From assembly GCA_035503615.1 (NCBI GenBank), contig DATJTI010000042.1, positions 101,708 to 165,707 of the forward strand: DNA of 64,000 bases, given 5' to 3'. This document shows, in pieces, positions 54,282 through 63,395 of the stretch. This DNA is from AP-15 sp035503615. Lineage in GTDB: Bacteria; Pseudomonadota; Alphaproteobacteria; ATCC43930; CGMCC-115725. Positions within the stretch are counted from its first letter, which is position 1; each line of letters starts with the position of its first letter. The notes below the pieces were generated by a model. The model saw only the letters and a list, made by a program, of their open reading frames with translations. It had not been told where the DNA came from and ran no database searches. A program made the position numbers and the translations under genes.

Positions 54282-55433
54282 CTACTGGTGCAGGTGGTAT
54301 AGGCGGGTCACGTTCTCGCTGGTGATCTTGCGCCGTACTGTGGGCGAGATCGCCGCCATGTTTTTGTCGAGCGTGGCGCGCGAGCCCGGCCAGATGCAGT
54401 CGGGATGCGGATAGTCGGCACCCCAGATGATGTTGTCCTCGCCGATCAGCGGGATGATCGGTTCGAGAAACTGGTCCTGCTGGTAGGTCACGTAGCCCTG
54501 GCGGCGGAAATAGTCGCTCGGCTTCAATTTGAAATTGAGGCTTTTCGCCCGGTCGGCATATTCGGTGTCGAGCCGGTCGAACACATAGGGCAGCCAGGTC
54601 ACCCCGGATTCACCGAGGACGAAGTTGAAGTCGGGGTATTTCTCGCACGCCCCCGAAGCCAGCAATGACACGAGCACCTCCATCGTGTCGAGCTGAAACA
54701 AGGCCGAGCGCACCAGCCGCCACTGCGTCAGATATTTCCGCTCCTGCTCGGGATTGTCGGGGGCGCGCAATGCCTTGAACCCGGTCGAATGGAACGAGAT
54801 CGGGAACCGGCATTCGGCGGCAGCCTCCCATAGCGGGAACCACAGATCGGTGTAGAGCGGCGGGGTCATCCGCTTGAAGGCGAGATCGCCACCGCGCAGC
54901 CCCAGCTTGGCGCAGCGCCGCACTTCGGCCGCGGCCTCGGCCGGATCGGTATTGGGAATGATCGCCAGCGGATAGACCCGGTTCGCATCGGCGCGCCGGG
55001 CGAAATCGGCGACCCAGTCATTATAGGTCTTGTCGGCCCAGGCGCGCAGCGGCGCGTCGGCGATCAGATCGTTGATCATCAGGCAGCCATAGACGATCTC
55101 GGCATCCTGCCCGTCGCGGTCGAGATCGGCGATGCGCAATTCGGGCGTGGTCGGCCGCGGCTTGGCGCCGGGCTTCGAACTCCATTCGAAGCCGACCTCC
55201 TTCATCTCGTCGATATGGCCGAACATCCCCTTCTGGTAGGGCAGAAAACCCGGGCCGATGCCGTTCCACATCCCCTTGTCCTGCGCATCGACAAACCAGT
55301 GCAGCCCGTCATCCATCTCCTCGACGCGCGGCGCCAGCAATTTCCACTTGTTCGGCGCCGCCTCCGACCACAGATCGGGCGGCAGATAGGTCAGATCGAT
55401 GTGGTTGTCGCCGGAGATCAGTTTTTCTGGCAT
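54282..55433 (-). CDS. Amidohydrolase family protein
   Basis: 383-residue metal-dependent hydrolase/decarboxylase of the ACMSD-like amidohydrolase-2 type. The start at 55433 follows GAGGAG. Metal-binding motifs: SGDNHIDL near the N-terminus (H-x-D in place of the usual H-x-H), RFPISFHSTG, and the late Asp in IIWGADYPHPDCIWP. The middle section NRVYPLAIIPNTDPAEAAAEV is typical. Relatives decarboxylate or hydrolyse aromatic ring-cleavage products. It is divergent from an NHL-propeller gene 204 bp away. Confidence 0.88.
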   Translation of the reverse strand: MPEKLISGDNHIDLTYLPPDLWSEAAPNKWKLLAPRVEEMDDGLHWFVDAQDKGMWNGIGPGFLPYQKGMFGHIDEMKEVGFEWSSKPGAKPRPTTPELRIADLDRDGQDAEIVYGCLMINDLIADAPLRAWADKTYNDWVADFARRADANRVYPLAIIPNTDPAEAAAEVRRCAKLGLRGGDLAFKRMTPPLYTDLWFPLWEAAAECRFPISFHSTGFKALRAPDNPEQERKYLTQWRLVRSALFQLDTMEVLVSLLASGACEKYPDFNFVLGESGVTWLPYVFDRLDTEYADRAKSLNFKLKPSDYFRRQGYVTYQQDQFLEPIIPLIGEDNIIWGADYPHPDCIWPGSRATLDKNMAAISPTVRRKITSENVTRLYHLHQ

Positions 55434-55636
55434 TGTGGGCTCCTCTTGCTCCTCCGCAGGTTGGGACGAGTCTTCTGAAGCGGCCATGGTACGAGCCGCG
55501 TGCCCCCGGCGCCACCCATATCCGGTCATTTGTTTTTGCGCGGGTTGTGCCAGGCGCATGACTGATATCCGCTTCCCGCAATAGCGCGACGTTCTATGAT
55601 TGCCGCCGGCAAGCTCTGGACGGTGGGAGAGGACGC

Positions 55637-56596
55637 ATGGCGGTGGAGCTCGGCGGCGGCAAGTACAAATTTGTGGTGCGCGACACCTGGGCGAAATTGC
55701 CGGATGAGATCGTCTTGGGCGATGTCGCGGCGGTGGGGGTCGACGCGCAGGACCGGGTCTATGCGTTCAATCGCGGCGACCACCCGGTCGCGGTGTTCGA
55801 TCGCGACGGCAACTTCCTGCGCAGCTGGGGCGAGGGTGTGTTCACCCGCGCGCATGGCGTGCATATGGCGCCGGACGATACGATCTGGCTGACCGATGAC
55901 GGCGACCACACGGTGCGCCACTGCACGCTCGACGGCCGGATCCTGATGACACTCGGCGTGCCCGGCGAGCCCAAGCCCTTTATGTCGGGCGAGCCGTTTC
56001 ACCGCTGCACCCACACCGCGATCGCGCCAACCGGCGAGCTTTACGTCTCCGACGGCTACGGCAATGCCCGCATCCACAAATACACACCCGACGGCAGGTT
56101 GCTCTTGTCGTGGGGCGAGCCCGGCACCGATCCCGGCCAGTTCAACGTGCCGCACAACATCTGCTGCGATCCCGATGGCTGGCTCTATGTCGCCGACCGG
56201 GAGAACCACCGGGTTCAGGTGTTCGACGGCAACGGCCGCTTCGAGACGCAATGGAACAATCTGCACCGGCCGAACGGCATGTGCATGGCCGCCGGCCGCG
56301 ACCCGTTGATCTATATCGGTGAGGGCGGGCCATCGGGCGAGATCAACCGCGACTGGCCGAATATCGGGCCGCGGGTCAGCATCCATTCCTCGAAAGGCCA
56401 GGTGCTGTCGCGGCTCGGCAAGATGCATGCCGGCCTCGCCCCCGGCCAGTTCACCTCGCCGCATGGCATCGCCGTCGATCGCCACGGCAACATCTATGTC
56501 GGCGAATTGTCCGGGCGCAGCTGGTCGCGGTTTTCGAAGGAGCCGAAGCCCCGCCGCATCCGCGTCCTGCACAAGCTCGAAAAAGTCGCCGCCTGA
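55637..56596 (+). CDS. NHL-repeat beta-propeller protein (PAL-lyase-like), copy 3
   Basis: 319-residue propeller, third paralogue of the tandem pair at 33-35 kb. It shares FNRGDHPVAVFDRDGNFLRS, FHRCTHTAIAPTGELYVSDG, VADRENHRVQVFDGNG and WNNLHRPNGMCM, but is more diverged and ends in LHKLEKVAA. Start at 55637 behind GGGAGAGGA. No signal peptide. It is divergent from an amidohydrolase, while copies 1-2 are divergent from an LLM monooxygenase, so the family seems to travel with small-molecule degradation genes. Confidence 0.86.
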   Translation: MAVELGGGKYKFVVRDTWAKLPDEIVLGDVAAVGVDAQDRVYAFNRGDHPVAVFDRDGNFLRSWGEGVFTRAHGVHMAPDDTIWLTDDGDHTVRHCTLDGRILMTLGVPGEPKPFMSGEPFHRCTHTAIAPTGELYVSDGYGNARIHKYTPDGRLLLSWGEPGTDPGQFNVPHNICCDPDGWLYVADRENHRVQVFDGNGRFETQWNNLHRPNGMCMAAGRDPLIYIGEGGPSGEINRDWPNIGPRVSIHSSKGQVLSRLGKMHAGLAPGQFTSPHGIAVDRHGNIYVGELSGRSWSRFSKEPKPRRIRVLHKLEKVAA

Positions 56597-56631
56597 CCCG
56601 GGCCGTCACCCGCAGGTGGTGGCGCGGGGCG

Positions 56632-57942
56632 TCATGCCGATTGCTCGACGAGCACGCGCGGCCGGTGCAATTGGCGTAGCACGAGAAAGCCGACCACCAT
56701 CAGGTTCGCCAGGTTGAACACGGCGCCGGCGGCAAAGGCCGGCGCGTAATAGCCAAAGCTGTCATAGAGCGCGCCGGCGAACCAGCTGCCGAATGCCATG
56801 CCCGACATGCCGGTGAACAGCTGCAGCGGCAGCCGCCACGACGCCTCGGAAGAGGGGAACAGCTCGCGGATCGCGACGATATAGGCCGGAATGAGCCCGC
56901 TGAAGCCGAGCCCGTAGGCGGCCGAGACCGTGAACAGCCCGATCTCGTTCTGGGTGATCGAGAACGCGACGATCGCCAGCGCCTGGCAGGCCGAGCACAG
57001 AAACACGGTGCCGAGCCCGCCGATGCGGTCGGCGATCCAGCCCCAGAACACGCGGCTGACAAAGGCGCAGCCGAGCAATACCGACAGCATCGCTGCACCC
57101 TGCGCCGCCGGGAAGCCGAGATCGCTGCACAGCGCCACCAGGTGTCCGGCCGGCATCGCCATCGGCACGCAGCACAGAAAGGACGCAAGCCCAAGCAGCG
57201 CCTGCACCAAATTCGCCCGCAGGCCGAGCACCCGCGCGCGGTGCCGGCCGCCGGTCGCCGCCACCGCGAATTGGCGGGGTGCCGGCGACGGGCGCACCAG
57301 CAATGCCAACGGCACGATCACCACCGCCACCAGCACGGCAAAGCCGAACATCGTCTCCTGCCAGCCGAACCGGTCGATGCCGCGTTCGAACACCGACGGC
57401 CACACCACGCCGGCGACATATTGGCCGGACGACATCAGCGCAATCGCCTGGCCGCGGCGGCGGTCGAACCAGCGCGTGACATTGACCAGCAATGGTGCGT
57501 AAAGGGCGCCGCCGCCGAGAAATCCGACCAGCACGAGATTGCCGAGATAGAGCGTCCAGACCTGGCCGGCCGACGACACGACGAGGCCGAGCGCGGTCAT
57601 GACCGCGCCGAAGATCACGGTGGCACGGGCGCCAACCCGGTCGGCCACCCAGCCCATCACGATGCCGCCGAGCCCGGTGCCGACCCACACCATCGCCGCC
57701 GCCAGCGCCACGACCGAGCGGTCGCTATCGAGTGATGCGGTGACCGGCTTCAGCCCGACCACCAGGATCAGCGGACCGCCGTAGGAAACCGTCAGGATCG
57801 AGACCGCAACCAGCACCGCCCGCCACGACGCGCGGCTTTCGATGCTGTCCGCAAAGCGACCGGTGCGCGCCGCGGGCCCGCGCCGATCGGCATCGCCCGG
57901 CCACGCGCCGCCGCTCGCTTCTCCATCGGCCTCGTCCCGCAT
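56632..57942 (-). CDS. MFS transporter, OFA/monocarboxylate-like
   Basis: 436-residue transporter and paralogue of the gene at 41423. VNVTRWFDRRRGQAIALMSSGQ carries the family motif, with motif A at MGWVADRVGARATV. FLCCVPMAMPAGHLVALCSDLGF is almost shared with the paralogue. The start at 57942 (MRDEADGEA) has AGGA seven bases upstream; an ATG at 57963 is also in frame. It is convergent with the NHL gene (35 bp between stops) and could carry the small carboxylates released by that pathway. Confidence 0.86.
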   Translation of the reverse strand: MRDEADGEASGGAWPGDADRRGPAARTGRFADSIESRASWRAVLVAVSILTVSYGGPLILVVGLKPVTASLDSDRSVVALAAAMVWVGTGLGGIVMGWVADRVGARATVIFGAVMTALGLVVSSAGQVWTLYLGNLVLVGFLGGGALYAPLLVNVTRWFDRRRGQAIALMSSGQYVAGVVWPSVFERGIDRFGWQETMFGFAVLVAVVIVPLALLVRPSPAPRQFAVAATGGRHRARVLGLRANLVQALLGLASFLCCVPMAMPAGHLVALCSDLGFPAAQGAAMLSVLLGCAFVSRVFWGWIADRIGGLGTVFLCSACQALAIVAFSITQNEIGLFTVSAAYGLGFSGLIPAYIVAIRELFPSSEASWRLPLQLFTGMSGMAFGSWFAGALYDSFGYYAPAFAAGAVFNLANLMVVGFLVLRQLHRPRVLVEQSA

Positions 57943-58248
57943 CGCTCCATCCTGCCGGGTCATTCCCTTGCAACAGCTTACCAACCACGGCCCGATTGCG
58001 GGTGCAATTCGCGGCATCCAAACGCCAAGACGGGCCGTGCGGGATGTTCACGAATGAGAAGCGGACGATGCCGGTGCGCTGCGAAGCGCAGGGCATGTGG
58101 GCGGACGACGTGACCGGAGACGCCAAGGAGAGCTGCAACACCTGGCGCGAGCGGCGGCGGCCGGAGGTGCGCAGTGCGTGATTGGGCTGGCGAGGAAGCG
58201 GCGCCAAGCCTAAAATCGAGATCACGCGATCGGTCACGGAGAAACGCG
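57943..58248. other. Divergent intergenic region
   Basis: 306 bp between an MFS start (minus) and a VOC gene start (plus). I see no ORF, RNA or repeat of note. A TAAAAT hexamer at 58211-58216 could be a -10 for the VOC gene, but no matching -35 is present. Confidence 0.4.
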
Positions 58249-58641
58249 ATGACCACTTTTGCTTATGATCACATCCACCTGCGCAGTCCGGATGTCGAGG
58301 AGACCGCGCGCTGGTACGAGCGCATGTTCGGGGCCGAGATCGTCCGCTCGGTGCAATCGGACGGCAAGCCGCGGCTCGATCTGAAGCTCGGCGGCGTCGC
58401 TGTGTTCATCGCCCAGGTGCCGGCCGAGCAGGCGATCGCGCCGCCGCCGCAGACACCGCATCTCGGGCTCGAACATATCGGGCTCAGGGTCGAGGGCATC
58501 GACCAGGTGGTCACCGAGCTGAAAGAAAAGGGTGCGGAATTCACCGTCGAGCCGAAGACGATCCGACCCGGCGTGCGCATCGCTTTCCTGCGCGGCCCGC
58601 AGGGCGTCAGCATCGAATTGCTCGACCGCAACGCTTTTTGA
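58249..58641 (+). CDS. VOC family (glyoxalase/dioxygenase fold) protein
   Basis: 130-residue protein with two paired beta-alpha-beta-beta-beta units. The first strand YDHIHLRSPDVEETARWYERMFG has the usual metal-binding His, the middle LGLEHIGLRVEG a second His, and the C-terminal GVSIELLDRN the terminal Glu. It could be a lactoylglutathione-lyase-like enzyme or an extradiol dioxygenase. The start at 58249 follows CGGAGAAA. Confidence 0.85.
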   Translation: MTTFAYDHIHLRSPDVEETARWYERMFGAEIVRSVQSDGKPRLDLKLGGVAVFIAQVPAEQAIAPPPQTPHLGLEHIGLRVEGIDQVVTELKEKGAEFTVEPKTIRPGVRIAFLRGPQGVSIELLDRNAF

Positions 58642-58709
58642 CCGTTGCGACGTTCACCCTCTCCCCGCCGCGGGGAAGAGTAGACCGGTTCTCTTCGCTA
58701 GGCTGGCAG

Positions 58710-59264
58710 CTATCTCGGCTCGCCACATCCGCGCGTGCTGGGGAGCTTGGTGAAAGCCAGCACAATTCCGGCCCATCGCCTGCCGTCGCCGACACGTTCC
58801 TCTACCGGGCCGTCGGCGAGAGCCGGCACTGTGGCGCGCCAGAAAGCCAAAGCCGGGCGATTGTACCACGCTACTGGCACCTCCCATCGCCCGGGAAAAC
58901 GCTGAACCAGTAATCCCGCCGCTCGGCGGCCGACCCGGTACCGGCGATACTTTCGCAGGATAAAAAATTCGGCTACGGATCTATCGAGTGGTCGATCGAG
59001 CGCCGACCATTGATTGATCAGGACAAACCCCGCGAGACGACCATCCGCGCAGATCGTGAATGGGCATCGCTTATCTTCTTGCCAATAGGCGTCCAGATAC
59101 TCGTAGGGAAAACGGCCATCTGCTCCGACCTCGCCGTGCGCGGTGCCAACCGCGGAGAACTCGGAGAAATCGTGAAGATAAAACTGGAGAAGATTTGCGA
59201 TTGTCGGCTTCTGCGACAGCGGCGCTCGGGTCAGGGTCACGCGATCGACAATCGGATCGGCCAC
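58710..59264 (-). CDS. GNAT-like N-acetyltransferase
   Basis: 184-residue protein with GNAT features: an N-terminal helix IANLLQFYLHDFSEF, the strand CADGRLAGFVLINQ, then VAEFFILRKYRRYRVGRRAAGLLV as the acetyl-CoA-binding loop region, and WEVPVAWYNRPALAFWR at the end. The acetyl-CoA P-loop is in RRYRVGRRAA. It starts with GTG at 59264. The substrate is unknown. It starts 13 bp downstream of the LLM gene stop on the same strand, so co-transcription is likely. Confidence 0.7.
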   Translation of the reverse strand: MADPIVDRVTLTRAPLSQKPTIANLLQFYLHDFSEFSAVGTAHGEVGADGRFPYEYLDAYWQEDKRCPFTICADGRLAGFVLINQWSALDRPLDRSVAEFFILRKYRRYRVGRRAAGLLVQRFPGRWEVPVAWYNRPALAFWRATVPALADGPVEERVGDGRRWAGIVLAFTKLPSTRGCGEPR

Positions 59265-59277
59265 AGGGTGCGCAATT

Positions 59278-60129
59278 CTAACCGAGGCGGCGGATCAAAT
59301 CGGCCCAGCGATCGAGGATCGGGAGAATCTCCTCGGCCTTCGCGGATGAGAGGCTGACGACAACGCGGGCGATGCCGCGCTCGCGGTAGCGCTTTAGCCG
59401 GTCGAGATCGTCCGAAACGCCAAACACGGTCACCGGCACCGCATCGGGGCGGCGCCCAGCCTCGGCCGCCATCTGCCGGAATTGCGGCAGGAACTCAGTC
59501 ACATCCGGGTAGTGCGGTCGGGCTGCATGCGGGACCCAGCCATCGCCATAGCGGACGGCGCGCCGCGCCGCATGCGGAAAAGCGCCGCCGATGATGACCG
59601 GCGGGTGCGGCTTTTGCACCGGCTTCGGCCAGGTCCGCATTTTCGGGAAATCGACGAGTTCGCCGTGATATTCGGGCTCCTCCTCGGTCCAGATCGCCCG
59701 CATCGCTTCCACCCGCTCGCGCATCAGCTTGAACCGGGCCCTGAACGCGGTGCCGTGATCGGCCATCTCCTCGGCATTCCAGCCGGCGCCGATCCCGAAC
59801 AGGAACCGTCCGGCCGAGACCTGGTCGAGTGAGGCGACGAGCTTCGCCGTCTGGATCGGGTCGCGCTGCGCGACCAGGCAGACCCCGGTGCCGAGCCGCA
59901 GCGTCTTGGTGGCCGTCGCTGCCGCGCTGAGCGTCACGAATGGATCCATCGCGTCGTAATATTTTTGGGGCAGCGGCCCGCCCTGCGGGAACGGCGTCGT
60001 TCGCGCGCTCGGGATGTGCGAGTGCTCCGGTGCCCAGACCGATTCAAAGCCGCGGCTTTCGAGGGCCTGGGCGAACTCGCCCGGGCCCATCGAATAGTCG
60101 GTAAAGAACATTGCCGCGCCGAAATCCAT
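59278..60129 (-). CDS. LLM class F420-dependent oxidoreductase (TIGR03619-like)
   Basis: 283-residue luciferase-like TIM barrel. Start at 60129 (MDFGAAMFFTDYSMGP) behind a run of G. Family phrases: ESVWAPEHSHIPS, RLGTGVCLVAQRDPIQTAK, VSAGRFLFGIGAGWNAEEM and RRAVRYGDGWVPH. Relatives of this type use F420 or FMN. No F420-synthesis genes lie in the window, so the cofactor is open. It ends 13 bp before the GNAT gene. Confidence 0.86.
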   Translation of the reverse strand: MDFGAAMFFTDYSMGPGEFAQALESRGFESVWAPEHSHIPSARTTPFPQGGPLPQKYYDAMDPFVTLSAAATATKTLRLGTGVCLVAQRDPIQTAKLVASLDQVSAGRFLFGIGAGWNAEEMADHGTAFRARFKLMRERVEAMRAIWTEEEPEYHGELVDFPKMRTWPKPVQKPHPPVIIGGAFPHAARRAVRYGDGWVPHAARPHYPDVTEFLPQFRQMAAEAGRRPDAVPVTVFGVSDDLDRLKRYRERGIARVVVSLSSAKAEEILPILDRWADLIRRLG

Positions 60130-60198
60130 CCGTCCCCCCACCGGATCGGGCACGGCCCGCTGCGCGCTAGGCCCGCCGCGCGCCAGGCCCGATGCGTG

Positions 60199-60825
60199 CT
60201 AGGCGAGGCGCACCCTGACCGCTTCCGGTCCCTTGCGGCCCTCGGCGATGTCCACCAGCACCCGCTGGCCCTCATTGAGGGTGCTGATCCCGGAGCGCTC
60301 CAGCACCGAGGCATGGACAAACGCGTCCTTGCCGCCGCCCTCGCGGACGATAAAGCCGAAACCCTTCTGGGCGTTGAACCATTTGACCGTGCCGGTTTCC
60401 TCGACCGAGGCGCCGGTCGGTTCGTAGGACGGCCGGCCAGCGGTCCCGAACGCCGACCGGCGGGCCGCGACCGGCGTCGCGGTGCTGCTGTCGACGCTCA
60501 GAACCTCGGTCACTTGCGGACCCTTCTGACCCGGAGCCACCCGGATTTCGAGGGTTTCGCCCGGCTGGACCGCCGGAATGCCGTTGCGTTCGAGCACGCT
60601 CGCATGGAGAAACGCATCACCCGAGCCGTCCGACAGTTCGACAAACCCGAACCCCCTTTCGGGTTTGAACCATTTGACGACGGCGCGCACCGGCGGCCCG
60701 GACGGCGCTTCGAACCGTGGCGTGGCGAAGCGCGGCGAGCCCCCGAAATCGCGCAGGTGCGGATCGTAACCATCATCGTCGAAGTCGCGGCGGCGCGGCT
60801 GACGGAAATTCCTGTCTCTGATCAA
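60199..60825 (-). CDS. Double cold-shock-domain protein
   Basis: 208-residue RNA/DNA chaperone with two CSDs. The first (VVKWFKPERGFGFVELSDG, then DAFLHASVLE) is slightly divergent; the second (GTVKWFNAQKGFGFIVREGG, DAFVHASVLE) has perfect RNP1 and RNP2 motifs. The N-terminus is Arg/Asp-rich and disordered. The start is taken as TTG at 60825, preceded by AGGAAA at good spacing; no ATG is available nearby. Two-CSD proteins of this size are typical of alphaproteobacteria. About 175 bp of upstream DNA could be a long cold-shock leader. Confidence 0.88.
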   Translation of the reverse strand: MIRDRNFRQPRRRDFDDDGYDPHLRDFGGSPRFATPRFEAPSGPPVRAVVKWFKPERGFGFVELSDGSGDAFLHASVLERNGIPAVQPGETLEIRVAPGQKGPQVTEVLSVDSSTATPVAARRSAFGTAGRPSYEPTGASVEETGTVKWFNAQKGFGFIVREGGGKDAFVHASVLERSGISTLNEGQRVLVDIAEGRKGPEAVRVRLA

Positions 60826-61011
60826 GTCCGGTTTCCTGTCGAATCGGTTCGCGGCCCGATCGAGACCGCGGAGCCCGATTGTTCCAAAAAATCGACCGGG
60901 ACGCGAGTGCTTAATTTTGGCCGCCGCCGGCTCCCCGGCAACCGGGCAAAGGGTTCGGCGACGGCTTCGGCGATGGTGTATCGGGTCCGCCCGAAGCACA
61001 TTTTCGCCGGG

Positions 61012-61371
61012 TCAGTTGCAGCCGCCGACCGGCGGGTTCACCTCGCAATGCAGGGTGCACTGTTCCCGCGGTGCGCAGCGCCACGACGTCGCCCGCGTGC
61101 TGCTCGGAAGATAGCAGACGCCATTGCATTCGACCTCGGCGCCGAGCGGTCGGATCAGCGCGGCGACAACGCCCAGCGCCTCGCCATATCGCTCGATACG
61201 GGTCTGAAGCCGGCCGATCTCCGGTTGGGTGGCTTCGAGCTCGCCGCTTTTCGGTTGCGCCCCGACCACGGTGCCGCCCGCCAGCAACAGAGAGGCGACG
61301 AGCAAACCAACAGCAGGACGCGCATTCGCTTCACGACAAGAGCGTCCGACTGGCGCAAGGGACCGGGGCAT
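61012..61371 (-). CDS. Small Cys-rich exported hypothetical protein
   Basis: 119-residue protein. A hydrophobic segment (VGLLVASLLLAGGTVVGAQ) suggests a signal peptide cleaved near residue 39. A short coiled helix follows, then a C-terminal region with six cysteines in about 40 residues (ECNGVCYLPSST, WRCAPREQCTLHCEV, GGC), presumably disulfide-bonded in the periplasm. The N-terminus is unusual: a more typical one (MKRMRVLLLV in sense) is visible in another frame just upstream of the hydrophobic core, so a frameshift is possible. Not recognised as a known family. Confidence 0.5.
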   Translation of the reverse strand: MPRSLAPVGRSCREANARPAVGLLVASLLLAGGTVVGAQPKSGELEATQPEIGRLQTRIERYGEALGVVAALIRPLGAEVECNGVCYLPSSTRATSWRCAPREQCTLHCEVNPPVGGCN

Positions 61372-61467
61372 GGCGCTGCCGCAGCCTAGCGGCGAAAGGG
61401 GTGCGGCGGCAATCATCCGCGACCGGCATTCCGGGGCCGGCAGACCCCGCCGTGACCGGCACGCGGG

Positions 61468-61495
61468 TTGCCAGCACCGAGCGCGGGCGTACAAT
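61468..61495 (+). promoter_or_regulatory. Probable sigma70 promoter of the LLM gene at 61538
   Basis: TTGCCA (61468-61473), 16-bp spacer, TACAAT (61490-61495), giving a leader of about 36 nt that includes a good GGAGG Shine-Dalgarno. One of the better promoter matches in the window. Confidence 0.5.
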
Positions 61496-61537
61496 CACCT
61501 GCAAATCGATCGGCAGCGTACGCTTGGAGGTCACCCG

Positions 61538-62728
61538 ATGATCACAAAATTCGACAGCCTGTTTGCCGGACACGTCGATATCGAAAACGTCGGTTATGGC
61601 GGGATCCCGGTCAACGACCGGCGCTATTCCAACGAGCACCTTGCCGGCGTCTTCGACAAGGCGCAGGCGATGGCGCAGCTGATGGACCGGCTCGGCTACG
61701 ACACGTTCTGGATGGCCGAGCATCATTTCCAGCACGAGGGCTACGAGTGCATTCCGAACGTGCTGATGACGGCGTTGCATCTGGCGCATCTGACGCGGAA
61801 CATTCGCATCGGCTGCGGCTTCAACATCGCGCCGATGTGGCATCCGCTGCGGCTGGCCGAGGATTACGCGACCGCCGACATCTTGAGCGGCGGGCGGATC
61901 ACCTTTGGTCTCGGGCGCGGTTATCACACCCGCGAGGTCGAGACCTTTGGCTCGCCGTTGCTCGACCAACCGGCCAATCGCGAACTCTTCGAGGAGCAGG
62001 TCGAGATCATCTTCAAGGCGTTCAACAACGAGAAATTTACCCATCAGGGCAAGCATTACACGTTGCCGCCGCCGGTGCCGTATCGCGGCTATACGCTCGG
62101 CGAGCTGACCCTGGTGCCGCGGCCGTTGCGGCTGCCGGTCGAATGCTGGCAGCCGATCCAGGGCGGCAGCCAGCGCGCGCTCGATTTCATGGCCAGGCAC
62201 GGGATCAACGGGCTGGTCGGCGGCGGGTCGGCCGAGGGCGGGGCGATGCATAATGTCGTACTCGCCTGGCAGGAGGCGCATGCCCGGATCGGCCGGCAGA
62301 TCGAACTCGGCGAGCGCATGTGCTTCGGCTTCCATTTCTATATCGCCGACAGCCGCGAGCAGGGGATTCGCGAGGCCGGCAAGTTCTATGAAGAAAATAT
62401 GAAGATGTTTGGCGAGTTGCGATTGGTGCGGGCGCTCAGCGACGAGCAGATCGAGATCATGCGCGACCCGAAACGCGCGCCGCAGGCGAAGCTGCCGCGG
62501 ATCGAGGATGCGATCGCTGCCGGCGGCGTGTTGTGCGGCTCGCCCGATGAGATCATCGAGCATCTGAAGGGGCTCGAAAAACGTTATCCTGGGCTCGACC
62601 GGGTCTCGGTCAGCCTCAGCGTCGGCGTGCCGAAATCGGTCTGCCTCGAGCAGCTCGAACGCTTTGGCAAGGAGGTCATGCCGGCCTTCGCCCAGGCCAG
62701 GACGCCGGAGCTGGTACCGGCACAGTAG
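61538..62728 (+). CDS. LLM class flavin-dependent oxidoreductase
   Basis: 396-residue luciferase-like monooxygenase, close to alkanal/limonene-type enzymes. The start at 61538 follows GGAGG. Family phrases: LMDRLGYDTFWMAEHHFQHE, IRIGCGFNIAPMWHPLRLAE, GGRITFGLGRGYHTREVETFG and a late CGSPDEIIEHL. The C-terminal Ala/Pro tail is short. Transcribed alone from a good promoter; likely FMNH2- and O2-dependent. It needs a flavin reductase; the one at 11 kb is a possible but distant partner. Confidence 0.88.
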   Translation: MITKFDSLFAGHVDIENVGYGGIPVNDRRYSNEHLAGVFDKAQAMAQLMDRLGYDTFWMAEHHFQHEGYECIPNVLMTALHLAHLTRNIRIGCGFNIAPMWHPLRLAEDYATADILSGGRITFGLGRGYHTREVETFGSPLLDQPANRELFEEQVEIIFKAFNNEKFTHQGKHYTLPPPVPYRGYTLGELTLVPRPLRLPVECWQPIQGGSQRALDFMARHGINGLVGGGSAEGGAMHNVVLAWQEAHARIGRQIELGERMCFGFHFYIADSREQGIREAGKFYEENMKMFGELRLVRALSDEQIEIMRDPKRAPQAKLPRIEDAIAAGGVLCGSPDEIIEHLKGLEKRYPGLDRVSVSLSVGVPKSVCLEQLERFGKEVMPAFAQARTPELVPAQ

Positions 62729-62843
62729 CGCCGGTCGCGGGCTGCCCGGCGCCGGAGCACCGCGCGGTGCTCCGGATCGCCCAGTCATGTCGGTTCGCAC
62801 CGCTCGGTCATGCCCGGTTTTGTCGATGAACAGGGCCTCGGGG

Positions 62844-63395
62844 TCAGGGCGTCGGAATGAGCGGCGGCTGGGTGACGGTCGGCATGGGCTCGGCGCCTTT
62901 TGCCGGGCAGGGTTCGGGCGGCAGGTCGCGACGGCGGTAGGTCTCGTAGCCGATCTTGGGGTCGTAACCGGGATCACCCCAATGGTAGACGAGGTGGATC
63001 GGACCGACCCGGGTGATCGGCGGGTCCATCTGCGGCTCGCAGCCGAAATCGAGCTGCAGGTCGAGGGTATCGTCGTTGCGCCACTTCAGCCCGACCAGGA
63101 AATCAAAGCTGCGAGCGTTGACCAATGTCGTCGAAAACCAATCACCGACGCGATGCAGACGGATCAGAGTCGTCATCCGATGCTCGGGAGCACCGAAAAC
63201 ATCGGTTTCGGCGCCCGCGACATCGCCGCGGGCATTTTTTACTGATGCATCCATCAGGTCGCGCTGATAAGGCATCTGCGCCAGAGATAATATAAATATC
63301 AGTTCTTCAAGGAAGTGGAATGTAACGAGAATCAAAAAGATTCCTGCCACCCACTTAAATATTTTCGGGACGCGTCTCCACCATGATCTCAGCAA
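62844..63395 (-). CDS. Membrane-anchored hypothetical protein
   Basis: 183 residues from a TTG at 63395 behind GCGAGG. One TM segment near residues 12-35 (KWVAGIFLILVTFHFLEELIFIL), then a soluble domain with LIRLHRVGDWFSTTLVNARS and LQLDFGCEPQMDPPITRVGP. The C-terminus is Pro-rich. The DNA around the TM segment is AT-richer than average. No family recognised. The frame stays open upstream to 63569, but that part is Ser/Arg-rich without structure, so the start is uncertain. Confidence 0.5.
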   Translation of the reverse strand: MLRSWWRRVPKIFKWVAGIFLILVTFHFLEELIFILSLAQMPYQRDLMDASVKNARGDVAGAETDVFGAPEHRMTTLIRLHRVGDWFSTTLVNARSFDFLVGLKWRNDDTLDLQLDFGCEPQMDPPITRVGPIHLVYHWGDPGYDPKIGYETYRRRDLPPEPCPAKGAEPMPTVTQPPLIPTP

